A stretch of 35,713 bases of DNA from Verrucomicrobiales bacterium (lineage in GTDB: Bacteria; Verrucomicrobiota; Verrucomicrobiia; Verrucomicrobiales; DEV007), in assembly GCA_029213265.1 (NCBI GenBank), contig JARGNG010000044.1, forward strand, positions 1 to 35,713, in the 5' to 3' direction. The notes under the pieces were generated by a model that saw only the letters and a list, made by a program, of their open reading frames with translations, had not been told where the DNA came from and ran no database searches. The first letter of the stretch is position 1; every line of letters begins with the position of its first letter. Positions 17,110 to 27,041 of the stretch are shown here, piece by piece. Made by a program: the position numbers and the translations under genes.

Positions 17110-19491
17110 TTACAAATCCTGCACCGTGACGTGAGAGCGTACCTGCCTCCCGGTGCGGCGGTCGCGGGCAATGACCTCGTGTTTCCCCGGTTCGAGAACG
17201 AGCCAGCGTAGACGGCCGTCCTCCTCAATCTGAAGGCTGGGGCTGGTCCATTCGATTTCCTCCTGTCCACTCCCTGCGACTTCGAGGGGAAAACGACTTC
17301 CGCGTCCGGGAAGATCCGGATCGAGAAACGCAACGGTACCTTCGAGCGGACTGACGATGCGAAACGGAGGCGGCGTGGTTTCTTTCGAGATCGGAGTCAG
17401 AGACGCAACTGCCTCGAGATCATTGGCATCACTTCGCCACCAGGTGCTGTAGTTGGTAGGAAGAAGAGTCTGGCCTTTCTCCGTATAGTCGGATAGCGAA
17501 GCGGTTTCAGGGAGTGCCTGATTCACGAACCATTCCTGCCGGGTTCGATGGAAAGGAAGGGAAAGCGACGGGGGCGGTTGTTTTCCATTGAGAGAATCGA
17601 CCACCAGCTTCACCGCATTGTCGGGAGTGAGATACCATTCGGGTTCCCGTTCCCGATGCAAACGAACCATGACGTCCCGAAAAATCGGGGCCGCCCCGAT
17701 CGCACCGGAGACCTGATTGAGAGGACGGTTGTTAAAACGCCCCACCCAAACTCCCACCGTAAAATCGGGGGTGAAGCCAATGGTCCAGTTGTCCCGAAAA
17801 TCGGTCGAGGTTCCGGTTTTGGAAGCGCAGCGAAACGGCAGATTCAGGGGCGAGTGAAGCCCGAAGGCCTCCGCCCGGGCCCGTTCGTCCGAAAGAATAT
17901 CAGCGAGGAGCCAGGCTGCATCGGCATCGAAAATACGATGACGGAACAGGGTGGTGTCATCGATCCGATCCTGTTGCGGATCTGTTTCCTGAGCACGGGG
18001 GCTGCCTCCACCTGACGGATCGACTTCCCGACCCGTGAGCTGATACGGCATCCATTCTCCCAATCGCGCGAGACAGGCGTAGCCATTGGTGAGTTCCAGC
18101 AAGCGCACCTCGGCATTGCCGAGCGTCAGGCCGAGGCCGTATTCGGTGGCCTCCCCGGCAAGACTGGTAAACCGGAGTCGATCCTTCAGCGTTTCGTGAA
18201 GAATTTCCGGACCACCGATTTGATCGAGTAATTTGACGGCGGGGACGTTGAGGGAATTCGAGAGCGCCTTGCGTACCGAAACAGGGCCGTGAAACTGGCG
18301 GTCGAAATTGACGGGCTGATAGGTTCCCGTCGAAGTCACATATTCGATGGGCGTGTCCGGGAGTATACTCGCGGCAGTGGATCCGCGCTCGAGAGCGAGA
18401 AGGTAGGTAAACGGCTTCAGGGTCGAGCCCGCCGATCGTGCCGACCACGCTCCGTTGACTTGTCCGGATTCCGATCCGAAAAAGGAACGGGAGCCGGTCA
18501 GGGCCAGAACTTCGCCCGAAATATTCTCGATGACGACGACCGCGGCCTGCAGGTCGTTGTCCTCTTTCGATTGATGGCCAAGACGGGCTAGATTGGCGGA
18601 TACCGTGCTTTCCACAAATTGCTGCAATTCGAGATCAACCGTCGTTGGCACGGATCTGCCGGACTCTGCTGCTTTCGCGATCGATTCTTTCTCCTGCTCT
18701 TGAATGAGATTGATCAAATGCGGCGCATGAAAGGTCGTGGCCGGTCCGGGGAGGAGTTTCAGTGGTTCGAGGAGGGCGCTCGCATACTGCGCTTCCGTGA
18801 GGTGCTTTTCCTCCTTCATTCGTCCAAGGATCCACATCTGCCGCTGCCGGGCCCCGTCGAGATTCCTCCACGGGTTGAGTCGGGATGGTTTGTTGGGAAG
18901 CCCCGCAAGCAGCGAAGCTTCGGCCGCGGAGAGGTCACGAAGCGGTTTGCCGAAGTATCCCTGAGCTGCGGCACGGGCTCCGGTGTATTGATTCCCGTAG
19001 GGGAGGCGATTCAGGTAGGCCGTGAGGATCGTCTCTTTGTCCGCGAACATTTCCAGCTTCCGGGCGGTGAAGAGTTCAATGAATTTCGTCCGGAATGAGC
19101 GGGGCCGTGGCCGGGAGTAGAGCTTCACGGTTTGCTGGGTGACTGTCGAAGCTCCGGAAACAAAACGCCGTTCTGTCAGCGCATCCCAAACCGCCCGGCC
19201 CATTCGGAGAGGATCGAAACCGATGTGGGAGAAAAAGCGGGAATCCTCAGCCGCGAGGGTCGCGTCGATGAGCACGGGAGAGAATTCCTCATAGCGGGCC
19301 GGATCGGCGGCGCGGAGGTCTCCATCGAGCAGGCGCCGAACCGGTTCCCCGTTTCGATCGACAAACAAAAGTCCCTGCGGGGGATCGGATATGATTCTCT
19401 CAGGCAGCGGAAAAAAAAGCGGAACAAGATAGAGGGTCAGGCCGGCCAGAACGAAACCGGTCAGGGCGATCCATCCAAGTTTCCGCTTCAT
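17110..19491 (-). CDS. pbpC: penicillin-binding protein 1C (bifunctional transglycosylase/transpeptidase)
   Basis: 793 residues from ATG 19491; GTG 19506 would add five. One N-terminal membrane span (residues about 7-28) anchors it in the inner membrane. The GT51 glycosyltransferase domain shows E82 in LAAEDSRFFSHIGFDP and GASTVTQQTVK. The transpeptidase domain has S356 in GSTLKPF (SxxK), SNSLN (SxN) and SKTGTSTDFRDNW (KTG). The last 90 residues match the C-terminal beta domain typical of PBP1C (EWTSPSLQIEEDGRLRWLV). It begins about 20 bases after the alpha-2-macroglobulin gene, the pairing seen in E. coli (yfhM-pbpC) and many other Gram-negatives. There it is thought to repair the wall when the macroglobulin traps an attacking protease. 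Confidence 0.95.
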   Translation of the reverse strand: MKRKLGWIALTGFVLAGLTLYLVPLFFPLPERIISDPPQGLLFVDRNGEPVRRLLDGDLRAADPARYEEFSPVLIDATLAAEDSRFFSHIGFDPLRMGRAVWDALTERRFVSGASTVTQQTVKLYSRPRPRSFRTKFIELFTARKLEMFADKETILTAYLNRLPYGNQYTGARAAAQGYFGKPLRDLSAAEASLLAGLPNKPSRLNPWRNLDGARQRQMWILGRMKEEKHLTEAQYASALLEPLKLLPGPATTFHAPHLINLIQEQEKESIAKAAESGRSVPTTVDLELQQFVESTVSANLARLGHQSKEDNDLQAAVVVIENISGEVLALTGSRSFFGSESGQVNGAWSARSAGSTLKPFTYLLALERGSTAASILPDTPIEYVTSTGTYQPVNFDRQFHGPVSVRKALSNSLNVPAVKLLDQIGGPEILHETLKDRLRFTSLAGEATEYGLGLTLGNAEVRLLELTNGYACLARLGEWMPYQLTGREVDPSGGGSPRAQETDPQQDRIDDTTLFRHRIFDADAAWLLADILSDERARAEAFGLHSPLNLPFRCASKTGTSTDFRDNWTIGFTPDFTVGVWVGRFNNRPLNQVSGAIGAAPIFRDVMVRLHREREPEWYLTPDNAVKLVVDSLNGKQPPPSLSLPFHRTRQEWFVNQALPETASLSDYTEKGQTLLPTNYSTWWRSDANDLEAVASLTPISKETTPPPFRIVSPLEGTVAFLDPDLPGRGSRFPLEVAGSGQEEIEWTSPSLQIEEDGRLRWLVLEPGKHEVIARDRRTGRQVRSHVTVQDL

Positions 19492-19510
19492 CCGGAGAGG
19501 AGGCACAAGC

Positions 19511-22500
19511 TTACTGATTGCCTAGGGCGGCTACTTTCCCCGGGGAAAGATCCCGCGCTCCCGCAGTGATCCGTCCTGTGCCACTGAGACCGAATCTTTG
19601 CGGCTCATACATCGCCTCAATCTTCGCCGGAGGAGCTGTGACCTCACCCGGAGCGACAACCCGCGCCAGATACTGCAGCGAGTAGTCTCCGGCGCTGTAA
19701 ACGCTATCCGCGAAAAAGAGAACCCGATCCTTTTGGATTTCCCGGTAGTTGGTATAGAGCGTTCGCTTGCTCCGCTCTTTGTTAACCTTCTGCGTTGCCT
19801 GCGTTTTGAAGGTCGGATTCACCGCTTCGAAGATGGCGGGAAGGGCATCGTCGATCGCGAGATAAGTCTCGCGTTCGTTTGGAATGTTGATGTCCAGCGT
19901 TACCAGAATCAAATCGCCGACATGCAGGTTTTCAGCAGCACCAATGCTTCCATCGGTGTTGACCTTCTCATAGGAGCGCTGAATCGAGAACCCGTTGTTT
20001 TCCGCTTCGATCGGCATGAGTTCCGGACGGGTCTCCACAGTCAGGGTCGCGTAGACCGGCGTTGAGCTGGACGGCTTCACCTTCAGGGCATCGGAGCGAA
20101 CGCTTCCCTCAAAGGAAAATTTGGCAGCACCGCTTCCGGGCTCGTCGGGGAGAGAAATGGTTTTTTCTTCGCTTCCGAAAGCGACGGTGATGTCATTCGC
20201 GGAAAGTGTTCCGGCGACGGATTCGCTGTAGTTGGCAAGAGCAATGAGCGGCCAGGCGTTGGAATAGGTGCTTCCCCATCCACGCGTTGGCAGGCGGAGC
20301 TTCATGAGGTTTCCGACCAGTTGATCGACGCGTTCACTCTTCGGATTGTGTCGAACCTGAGCGAGCAGTCTGGTCGCCGCCACATACGGTTGCTTGTACC
20401 AGGATACCTCCGCAACCGGCACCTTTTCATCAGGAGACAAAAGAGTGTCGATAGGGCCGGGAGCGTCCCCTCCGGATTCGATCATCGCGAGAGCAAGAAG
20501 GGCGCGGGCTTCCCCGGAGAGTTGATTTCGTTTTGTGAAAAGAACCTCGTGATAGCTCGGCTCGGCTTTTCCGGCAAGGGCGAGAGTGTAGCTGGTAAGG
20601 CAGCGCTGGGAAAGCTCGTAGGGCTTGGTGAGGTCCGCCGTTTCCCGAAGGTTTTTGGAAAGATATTCCCAGAGCGCCTGCGCCTGTTCGGCCGGAACCG
20701 CGACGCCTTGCTTCTGCGCCATGGCGATCGCGACACCGCCGTAGGCACTTCCCCAGAGGACGGACTGAGAGGATCCGGGCCAGTAGCCGAGACCTCCGTC
20801 CCCTGTCTGCATGGAGAAGAGTCTCTGAATGCCCTTAGTCGTGATGGAATCCACTTCCTCTTCTGACTTGTCGAGTTTCGGCATCACTTTCCGAAGATCG
20901 TTTGAGGTGAGCCACGGGATCAGGGAGGACGTCGTCTGCTCGACGCAGCCGTAGGGGTAGGCAAGGAGGTAGTCGAGTGCATCGGAGGCTTCGACGAGAC
21001 GGGAATTCGACAGGGTCACCTCGACATCACCTGTTCCCTCAAGGAGACGGGGGGCAACCCGGTCGAGTGCGGAGCTCAGGCTTTCTCCCTCCCGGATCGA
21101 AAAGCTGTGCGATTCCCGGAGCAGGGGCAGGGGATAGCCTACCGGCGTCGTCGACTCTGTTGCATCACGGAGGCTTTCGTTGGTCAGTGACCGAACTTTC
21201 CAGTTCCACCTGGCCTCACCGACTTTGGTAAGCGCGATGGGAAACGAAAGCGTCTCGGTCGCTCCCGGATCGAGAATCGCGGAAACGCTGCGCAGGCCTT
21301 CGCCGTCCGCATCAGTCAGCCTGGTCGGAATCTTGTCGCCGATCTGTTTTACGAAGACGGCGTGATTGTCGAGTTGAACGCTCACTTCGACCTCCTGTGC
21401 CTGATTCGTGTTGTTGTGAAGAACTGCGGAGACGTCGATTTGATCGGTAAGGTTGGTGAAGACAGGGAGCGCCGGTTCGATAATGAGTGGCTTGTTGATC
21501 ACAACCGGCTCTTCGCTGTGTCCGAAGCGGTTGCCTTCCGCGACAACAGCCATGATCCGGAACTCCGTCAGATTGTCCGGCGCCGTGAAGGTCGCTTTGA
21601 CGACTCCATTTGCGTCTGTGGTGAGAGTCGGCTCCCAGAAAGCGAGGGCCTTGAAGTCCTTGCGAACCCGGTCCGGGTCGAGCCCCTGAGCCGCGCCGCC
21701 GCCGCCGATGACATAGCCTTTGTTCATGAAGTCCTGCTCCATCGGGTTCTCGGGGAGAAGGCTGCTGATGCTTTGCCCGGTGAAAACGGAGAGTGGAAAG
21801 GCTTCGTAGAACAGGTCGTGAGGATCCGGGGTTTCGTGTCCAGTCAGGCTGAGAACTCCTTCGTCAACCGCGAACAGAGTGACTTCCGCTCCGGCGACAC
21901 CGTTACCTTCCGAGTCAGTGATCGTTGCGCTGACTTCGACTTCTTCTCCCGGCTGGTAGTATTCCGCCTCACCGGGGTCAATCGCAACGTCGAGAACGGT
22001 GGAGGCATCTTCGACCTCCAACTGGCAATAGCCGAGCCGATAGTCGGCGGAGGTGTGAATGTGAGGGCTGTCTTCGGAACCGCGAATGATGAGGACGGAC
22101 GCGAAAATGTTCGGCGCGGCATCACCGTCGATGGGGATTTCGACTACGGTTTCATATTGATCAATTTCGAGAGACTCGGTCGAGCGAATGCCGCCCCGCT
22201 CGGTCGTGAGAAGGGCATGGCCGAAGACAGGGGAGCGAACCAGCAACCTGGCGGTGTCTCCGATCTCGTAGCTTTCCTTGTCAGGGATCAGGTCGATCCG
22301 GATGACGTCATACCAGGACCAGGAAGGTTCTTCTGCTCCGATCACGGTGAACCGGTTTCTCGTGATGACGGGTCGGTCGGAAGCGTCGCGTGCCGTCAGG
22401 GTAATCAGATAGTCGCCGGCTTCCTGGAAGGTGATCGAATGCGGCAGGGCCCGGGTAAGACCTGTCACGGGATCGATCTCTGTTTTCAAGGGAATGGTTT

Positions 22501-24907
22501 CCTCCGATACCGTCTGGAGACGGCGATCGTTGCGATGCGTCACCTTGCCGTTGGCTCCCATGACTTTGACAGTGTTGTAGATTTCCTTTTCCACGAGCAC
22601 GGTCACCGGAACCTCTTTCGTGTGGGCCTTGCCCTCGGTGGTGACAGCGGCGAGAGAAAAGGTCGCGGTATCGCCGGCGCGATGAACGCCTTCCGGTTCG
22701 CGTTGTCCCAGGTAGAAATCGGAACTGTGAACGGTGAAGCGGGCTGTGTTGGAAATCGTCTGCTGGTTGGCATCGGTGACTTGTGCGGTTAGAGAAACCC
22801 GGCGGGGTCCCGGGCTCATTTTCTGTTCGGGGAGTTTCACACCGATGGTGGCGGTCCCGGAGGAGGAGAGCGCGTCTTCGCCTTCGTCGGTGAAGGTTTC
22901 CCGATCAATCGTGAGATCGCCGAAGTCGAACTCATCGAAACCGCGCGGGCGGGGATACTCGCTGTAGGCATACACATTCCATTGCATCTCCGCTTTTGAG
23001 AGCAATTTTCCCATGTAGTATTTGGCGGAAAGAGGGACGACGATTTCGTCCGTGAGGGTGTAGGACGATTCATTGTCCATTGAGACCGCAAAGGTGTTCA
23101 CGCGGTATTCCTCGACCTGGAAGGAATGATTGGCGATGAGGCGCCAGTCGGGGTGCTCGGCGGCTTCGGGATTGAAGTCGAGCTCGATGGAATGCCAGCC
23201 CATTCCCGCAGAGGGGAGTGTGAAGCTGTCATCGAAGGTTCCACTCTTGCCAAGGGTGATTTCCTTTTCGAGGATTTTACGATGGCGGGCATCGAAGACG
23301 CGCATCTTCGCGGTTCCTGCTCCGGGGCCGAGGAGCTTGTCGGTGTCAATAAAGCGGGTGATTGCTTTCACCTTCACTTCATGACCGGGTTTGTAGACGT
23401 TGCGGTCAGTGAAGAGCAGGGTGCGTCTTTCCCCTTCGATGAGGTCATCGTAGCGCTGGTCGATCGAGAAACTCCAAAGGCCGACGGTGTCGAGGTCCTC
23501 GTGAAATTGAATGACGTGGCGGTCGTTGTTGCGACGGGCATCGAGATAGAGTCGTCCTTCGCGGCCCTGATACACGTGGCTTTCAACCTGTGCGGTTCCG
23601 GACTCGTCCGTCCGCGTTTCGGCAATCACCTGAGCGTTTTGGTCGACCACGCGAATGGCGGCGTCGGCAAGAGGCCTTCCTGACTTGAGTGAAAACGCGT
23701 AGAAAACCGTTTCCTCCGGAGCCTGTTTCCAGGCGAGACCAATGTCGGTAAGTTGAATGATGGACTGCGCTCCCACCTCAAGCTGCTCGCGAGTGGCGGA
23801 ACGGCCTTCCGAACAGAGGTAGAAGGCACCTGTGGTGGCGTCGTCGGTGAGTTGATCCCATTCGAGCGACACCGTTTCGGACTGATCGATGGGGAGTTCA
23901 GTTTCGCGGAACTGATCGTAAATCGTGTTTCCGGGGACCGTCGAAAAGGCGAGCGACTGCTTTTCACCCCAGCCTTCGTATTTGTCATCGTATTCCCGGA
24001 GCGCAAGAATGAGATTGTCATCGTTGAGGCGTTTCACCCGGGTGCGAAGCCCGGTCAGGTTCCCGGTTTTGACATCGAACTTCCGGTGGCCGGTTGCATT
24101 CTGGGTCGTGGAGAACGCAGGGAAGGTGACAAAGCCCTCATTGGGCTCAAAGCGGACCGCTTCAGAAACATTCTGGGTGAGCTGCGTTTTATCGTAGGCG
24201 ATGAGTCCGTTCCGAACCGTGACCTGATAATCGACACCGTATTGAAAATCCCCGGTCAGGTTGATCCGGTATCCGCTCAGGGTGATCTCAAGATTCTTCG
24301 GCTTCGGGGTGATGGAAACGTAGTCGGCAACCTTTGCCGCATCGAAGTCGGGATTCAGCTTGCTCTTGTTGTGTCGGATCTGAATCGTCTTTTTCTCGTC
24401 GTATGGGTTGTAGGAACTCACTTCGTCGATCTCGAATCCGTAGAGAGAGCCAATGTAGTCGAGGCGGCTCTCGACGATGGTATGGCCACTGGAACTGCTG
24501 GCGAATCCGGCGCGGGCGTTCAGATACCAGGAACCACCAAGCGGCAGATCGGAGGCAGGCCGAATCAGGACGAAGCGGTCGAGCGGGGGCAGCTCCCCCT
24601 CGCGCCTGCGGAGTTGCCGGATTTCGCTTTCGTCAGGACGGCGCGCCTCGATGGCCGCAAACCGCTCGTTCGGCTTGTCATACAGCTGAAAGGAACGAGG
24701 CACCGCTTCGGCAGAGACGGCTTCATTGAACTCCAGCAACACCTCGGAATCCGGCATCATCGGATTTTGGGAATTGAACTGATAGGGGAAGCGCTGAAAC
24801 GTGAGCGCTTTTTGATCGGTACTGCTTTCGTCCTGTGCGTCGACGAGTATGGTCGGGAGAGCAAGGCACAGGAGAAGGAAGGTCAGGAAGAGACGGTTTG
24901 GTTTCAT
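19511..24907 (-). CDS. yfhM: bacterial alpha-2-macroglobulin (YfhM-like)
   Basis: 1798 residues from ATG 24907, with a signal peptide (LFLTFLLLCLALPTILVDA/QDES). It is a chain of macroglobulin beta domains. A bait region is expected near the middle. The thioester motif is C1321-V-E-Q in YPYGCVEQTTSS, inside the alpha/alpha-barrel thioester domain (GDGGLGYWPGSSQSVLWGS), and a C-terminal receptor-binding-like domain ends the protein. The Cys-Gln thioester would couple covalently to a protease that cuts the bait. It sits directly upstream of pbpC on the same strand. The E. coli protein is a lipoprotein; here the signal looks like a plain signal-peptidase I site with no cysteine at the cleavage point, so it may be soluble in the periplasm. 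The gene is somewhat longer than E. coli yfhM. Confidence 0.95.
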   Translation of the reverse strand: MKPNRLFLTFLLLCLALPTILVDAQDESSTDQKALTFQRFPYQFNSQNPMMPDSEVLLEFNEAVSAEAVPRSFQLYDKPNERFAAIEARRPDESEIRQLRRREGELPPLDRFVLIRPASDLPLGGSWYLNARAGFASSSSGHTIVESRLDYIGSLYGFEIDEVSSYNPYDEKKTIQIRHNKSKLNPDFDAAKVADYVSITPKPKNLEITLSGYRINLTGDFQYGVDYQVTVRNGLIAYDKTQLTQNVSEAVRFEPNEGFVTFPAFSTTQNATGHRKFDVKTGNLTGLRTRVKRLNDDNLILALREYDDKYEGWGEKQSLAFSTVPGNTIYDQFRETELPIDQSETVSLEWDQLTDDATTGAFYLCSEGRSATREQLEVGAQSIIQLTDIGLAWKQAPEETVFYAFSLKSGRPLADAAIRVVDQNAQVIAETRTDESGTAQVESHVYQGREGRLYLDARRNNDRHVIQFHEDLDTVGLWSFSIDQRYDDLIEGERRTLLFTDRNVYKPGHEVKVKAITRFIDTDKLLGPGAGTAKMRVFDARHRKILEKEITLGKSGTFDDSFTLPSAGMGWHSIELDFNPEAAEHPDWRLIANHSFQVEEYRVNTFAVSMDNESSYTLTDEIVVPLSAKYYMGKLLSKAEMQWNVYAYSEYPRPRGFDEFDFGDLTIDRETFTDEGEDALSSSGTATIGVKLPEQKMSPGPRRVSLTAQVTDANQQTISNTARFTVHSSDFYLGQREPEGVHRAGDTATFSLAAVTTEGKAHTKEVPVTVLVEKEIYNTVKVMGANGKVTHRNDRRLQTVSEETIPLKTEIDPVTGLTRALPHSITFQEAGDYLITLTARDASDRPVITRNRFTVIGAEEPSWSWYDVIRIDLIPDKESYEIGDTARLLVRSPVFGHALLTTERGGIRSTESLEIDQYETVVEIPIDGDAAPNIFASVLIIRGSEDSPHIHTSADYRLGYCQLEVEDASTVLDVAIDPGEAEYYQPGEEVEVSATITDSEGNGVAGAEVTLFAVDEGVLSLTGHETPDPHDLFYEAFPLSVFTGQSISSLLPENPMEQDFMNKGYVIGGGGAAQGLDPDRVRKDFKALAFWEPTLTTDANGVVKATFTAPDNLTEFRIMAVVAEGNRFGHSEEPVVINKPLIIEPALPVFTNLTDQIDVSAVLHNNTNQAQEVEVSVQLDNHAVFVKQIGDKIPTRLTDADGEGLRSVSAILDPGATETLSFPIALTKVGEARWNWKVRSLTNESLRDATESTTPVGYPLPLLRESHSFSIREGESLSSALDRVAPRLLEGTGDVEVTLSNSRLVEASDALDYLLAYPYGCVEQTTSSLIPWLTSNDLRKVMPKLDKSEEEVDSITTKGIQRLFSMQTGDGGLGYWPGSSQSVLWGSAYGGVAIAMAQKQGVAVPAEQAQALWEYLSKNLRETADLTKPYELSQRCLTSYTLALAGKAEPSYHEVLFTKRNQLSGEARALLALAMIESGGDAPGPIDTLLSPDEKVPVAEVSWYKQPYVAATRLLAQVRHNPKSERVDQLVGNLMKLRLPTRGWGSTYSNAWPLIALANYSESVAGTLSANDITVAFGSEEKTISLPDEPGSGAAKFSFEGSVRSDALKVKPSSSTPVYATLTVETRPELMPIEAENNGFSIQRSYEKVNTDGSIGAAENLHVGDLILVTLDINIPNERETYLAIDDALPAIFEAVNPTFKTQATQKVNKERSKRTLYTNYREIQKDRVLFFADSVYSAGDYSLQYLARVVAPGEVTAPPAKIEAMYEPQRFGLSGTGRITAGARDLSPGKVAALGNQ

Positions 24908-25039
24908 GAGGTCACAGGTTTCCAATGATTCGGACGAAGATACGTAGTGATTATGCCGGATCTTTCAAAATAGAGAAAGAGGCAAGTGGCGGTTGTTCCG
25001 CATATAGAAACGATTGAGACCGTCGATGCCTTAGGTGCG

Positions 25040-27016
25040 TCACGAATTCGTAACGGGAAGAAGCGGCGCTGTCTTCACAAACGGTGGAATCGGACAGCCA
25101 ATTGCATCGGCAATTGCCCGAATCAATTCGGCCTCACCGCTCGAAACGGCCCCGTCGGCAAGGACGCTCCGGCTTGCCGCAACGAGTAGTTGGCGCTTCA
25201 GCAGAGGTGAGGCGCGATCGAATTTTCCGAGAGCCCCGTCGATCTCCTTCAATCCACATTTCTCCGCTGTCTGAAATGCGATCGATACGTTCGCGCTTTT
25301 CCGGATCTCCCCGGCTGCGCCCTCAAAGGCGGAGCGGATTTCATCGGGACGGTCGCGATGGCTCAACGCGGCGAGGGTAGAGAGAAGGATCTCCGTTTCC
25401 GGAATGAGCGGGCTGAATTTTCGATACTTGATGCGCGGGGGAGGGGTCTTTTCGAAATAGGCATCAAGGTGGCGGTGAACGACTTTGAGTAGAGCGAATT
25501 CAAATAGATCGACCTGACGATCACTTGCAATCAACTGGTCCGTGACAGCGCGGAAGGTTGTGTATTCGGCCCGGGATAGGTGGCGAAGTGTCGGAATCGC
25601 CAGATCAACCAGGCTGAACTTGATCGTCGAATGAAGGGCCCCCACTTCGCAGAAAAGATCGCAGACGGCATCGTAAATATCTTCATCGACCGACTTCCGC
25701 AGCTGGTCGAGTTCAGAATTTCTCAAGTCCTCGTCCTGAGCGAGGAGTAAGGCCAGGACCATTGCCTGTGCGCCGTTGTGGGAGTGGCAGGATTCGATCC
25801 AGTGGGAGGGCAGGCTCGAGTGAACCATCTGTCCCAGATCAACCTGCTCCGGATGCAGGGTGCGCATGCTTTCGACGGCTTCAGGCTGGCTCAGTGCGAC
25901 GGCTTTGGATTCGTCTGTGAGCATGGATACGGCCCCGGACCCCTGAGATGTCCCGGAAATTCGTGAGGTGTTTTGATCCGTTTTCCTGGTCACGACAGGG
26001 AGTCTGCTGGCGGAGAACTTTCCGTCCCAGTGGGGAAGCAGCCTTTGAATACGAGTCGGCAAAGGAGGGTGGGTTGCGAAGAGGGAGGAGGAAAACGCAC
26101 TTCCGAAGAAGAGGTGGCTGGCATCCTTTGCCATGGGACTGCTGACCGTGGAACCCGATTTCAGGCCCCCAATCTTCATGAGGGCGCCGGCGAGCCCGTC
26201 CGGATTGCGGGTAAACTGCACCGCCGATGCATCGGCCAGGAATTCCCTTTGCCGCGAAACTGATGCCTTGATCAGATTACCGAAGAAGTTACCGAGGTAA
26301 CCGATCGCGAGTAGGCCGATGCCTGCGACAAGCATGACGAGAGCCATCCCGGCGCCCTCTTTCCTACCGGAATTCATTCCTCCGCGGACGCCGAAGCGGA
26401 GGATCAATTCGCCCATGAGGGCGAGAAAGAGGATTCCGAAGAGAAGTCCCATGAGTCGAATGTTCAACCGCATGTCTCCATTGAGAATGTGGGAGAATTC
26501 GTGAGCGATCACGCCCTGCAATTCATCCCGGGTGAGGACGGTCATGCATCCGCGCGTCACCCCGATGACGGCGTCGCTGGTCGTTTTTCCCGCAGCGAAG
26601 GCATTGATGGATTCCTCCGAATCCATCACGAAGACCGTGGGAACGGGAACGCCTGAAGCGATCGCCATTTCTTCCACCACATTTAACAAGCGTCTCTCGT
26701 GGTAGTCGGTCGTGTTGAGATCGAGTTCCCGCCCACCCAGTTCGCGGGCAACGACAGCGCCCCCTCCGGACAGCTGCGCCGTCTTGAATGCGCTGGCGAG
26801 AAAAACGATTCCCGCAGTGCCGAGGGAAGTGTAAATCAAAACTTCAGGGCGCCACAGTGGATTGGCTCCGGCTTCTGCTCCGTCATCGACAAACATCAGG
26901 ATTCCGGCGGCGAGAGCGTAGGTCGCGGCAATGATCCCGAGGATGGCGAGGATGAAATAGAAAATGAGGACGCCCGTCTTTCGACGGGCTTGCTCCTGAT
27001 GTTCGAAGAAATCCAT
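25040..27016 (-). CDS. M48 family membrane metalloprotease with C-terminal extension
   Basis: 658 residues, twice the length of HtpX. Residues 1-300 are HtpX-like: two N-terminal membrane spans (about 15-42 and 58-76), zinc motif H172-E-F-S-H176, two further spans (about 186-207 and 224-245), and third ligand E258 in SRQREFLADASAVQF. The following 330 residues are soluble and mainly helical. Near residues 555-650 they resemble a TerB-like domain (SRSVLADGAVSSGEAELIRAIADAIG). It follows lemA by 25 bases, a frequent pairing. The likely role is quality control of inner-membrane proteins, cutting on the cytoplasmic side. The role of the extension is unknown. Confidence 0.9.
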   Translation of the reverse strand: MDFFEHQEQARRKTGVLIFYFILAILGIIAATYALAAGILMFVDDGAEAGANPLWRPEVLIYTSLGTAGIVFLASAFKTAQLSGGGAVVARELGGRELDLNTTDYHERRLLNVVEEMAIASGVPVPTVFVMDSEESINAFAAGKTTSDAVIGVTRGCMTVLTRDELQGVIAHEFSHILNGDMRLNIRLMGLLFGILFLALMGELILRFGVRGGMNSGRKEGAGMALVMLVAGIGLLAIGYLGNFFGNLIKASVSRQREFLADASAVQFTRNPDGLAGALMKIGGLKSGSTVSSPMAKDASHLFFGSAFSSSLFATHPPLPTRIQRLLPHWDGKFSASRLPVVTRKTDQNTSRISGTSQGSGAVSMLTDESKAVALSQPEAVESMRTLHPEQVDLGQMVHSSLPSHWIESCHSHNGAQAMVLALLLAQDEDLRNSELDQLRKSVDEDIYDAVCDLFCEVGALHSTIKFSLVDLAIPTLRHLSRAEYTTFRAVTDQLIASDRQVDLFEFALLKVVHRHLDAYFEKTPPPRIKYRKFSPLIPETEILLSTLAALSHRDRPDEIRSAFEGAAGEIRKSANVSIAFQTAEKCGLKEIDGALGKFDRASPLLKRQLLVAASRSVLADGAVSSGEAELIRAIADAIGCPIPPFVKTAPLLPVTNS

Positions 27017-27041
27017 TCCCTGCGGTTCGGACCCATGAGGA

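Noticed and set aside
21362..22792. 476-codon rightward open frame inside the alpha-2-macroglobulin gene
   Set aside because: Antisense to a well-conserved gene; composition typical of a shadow frame, no recognisable motif.
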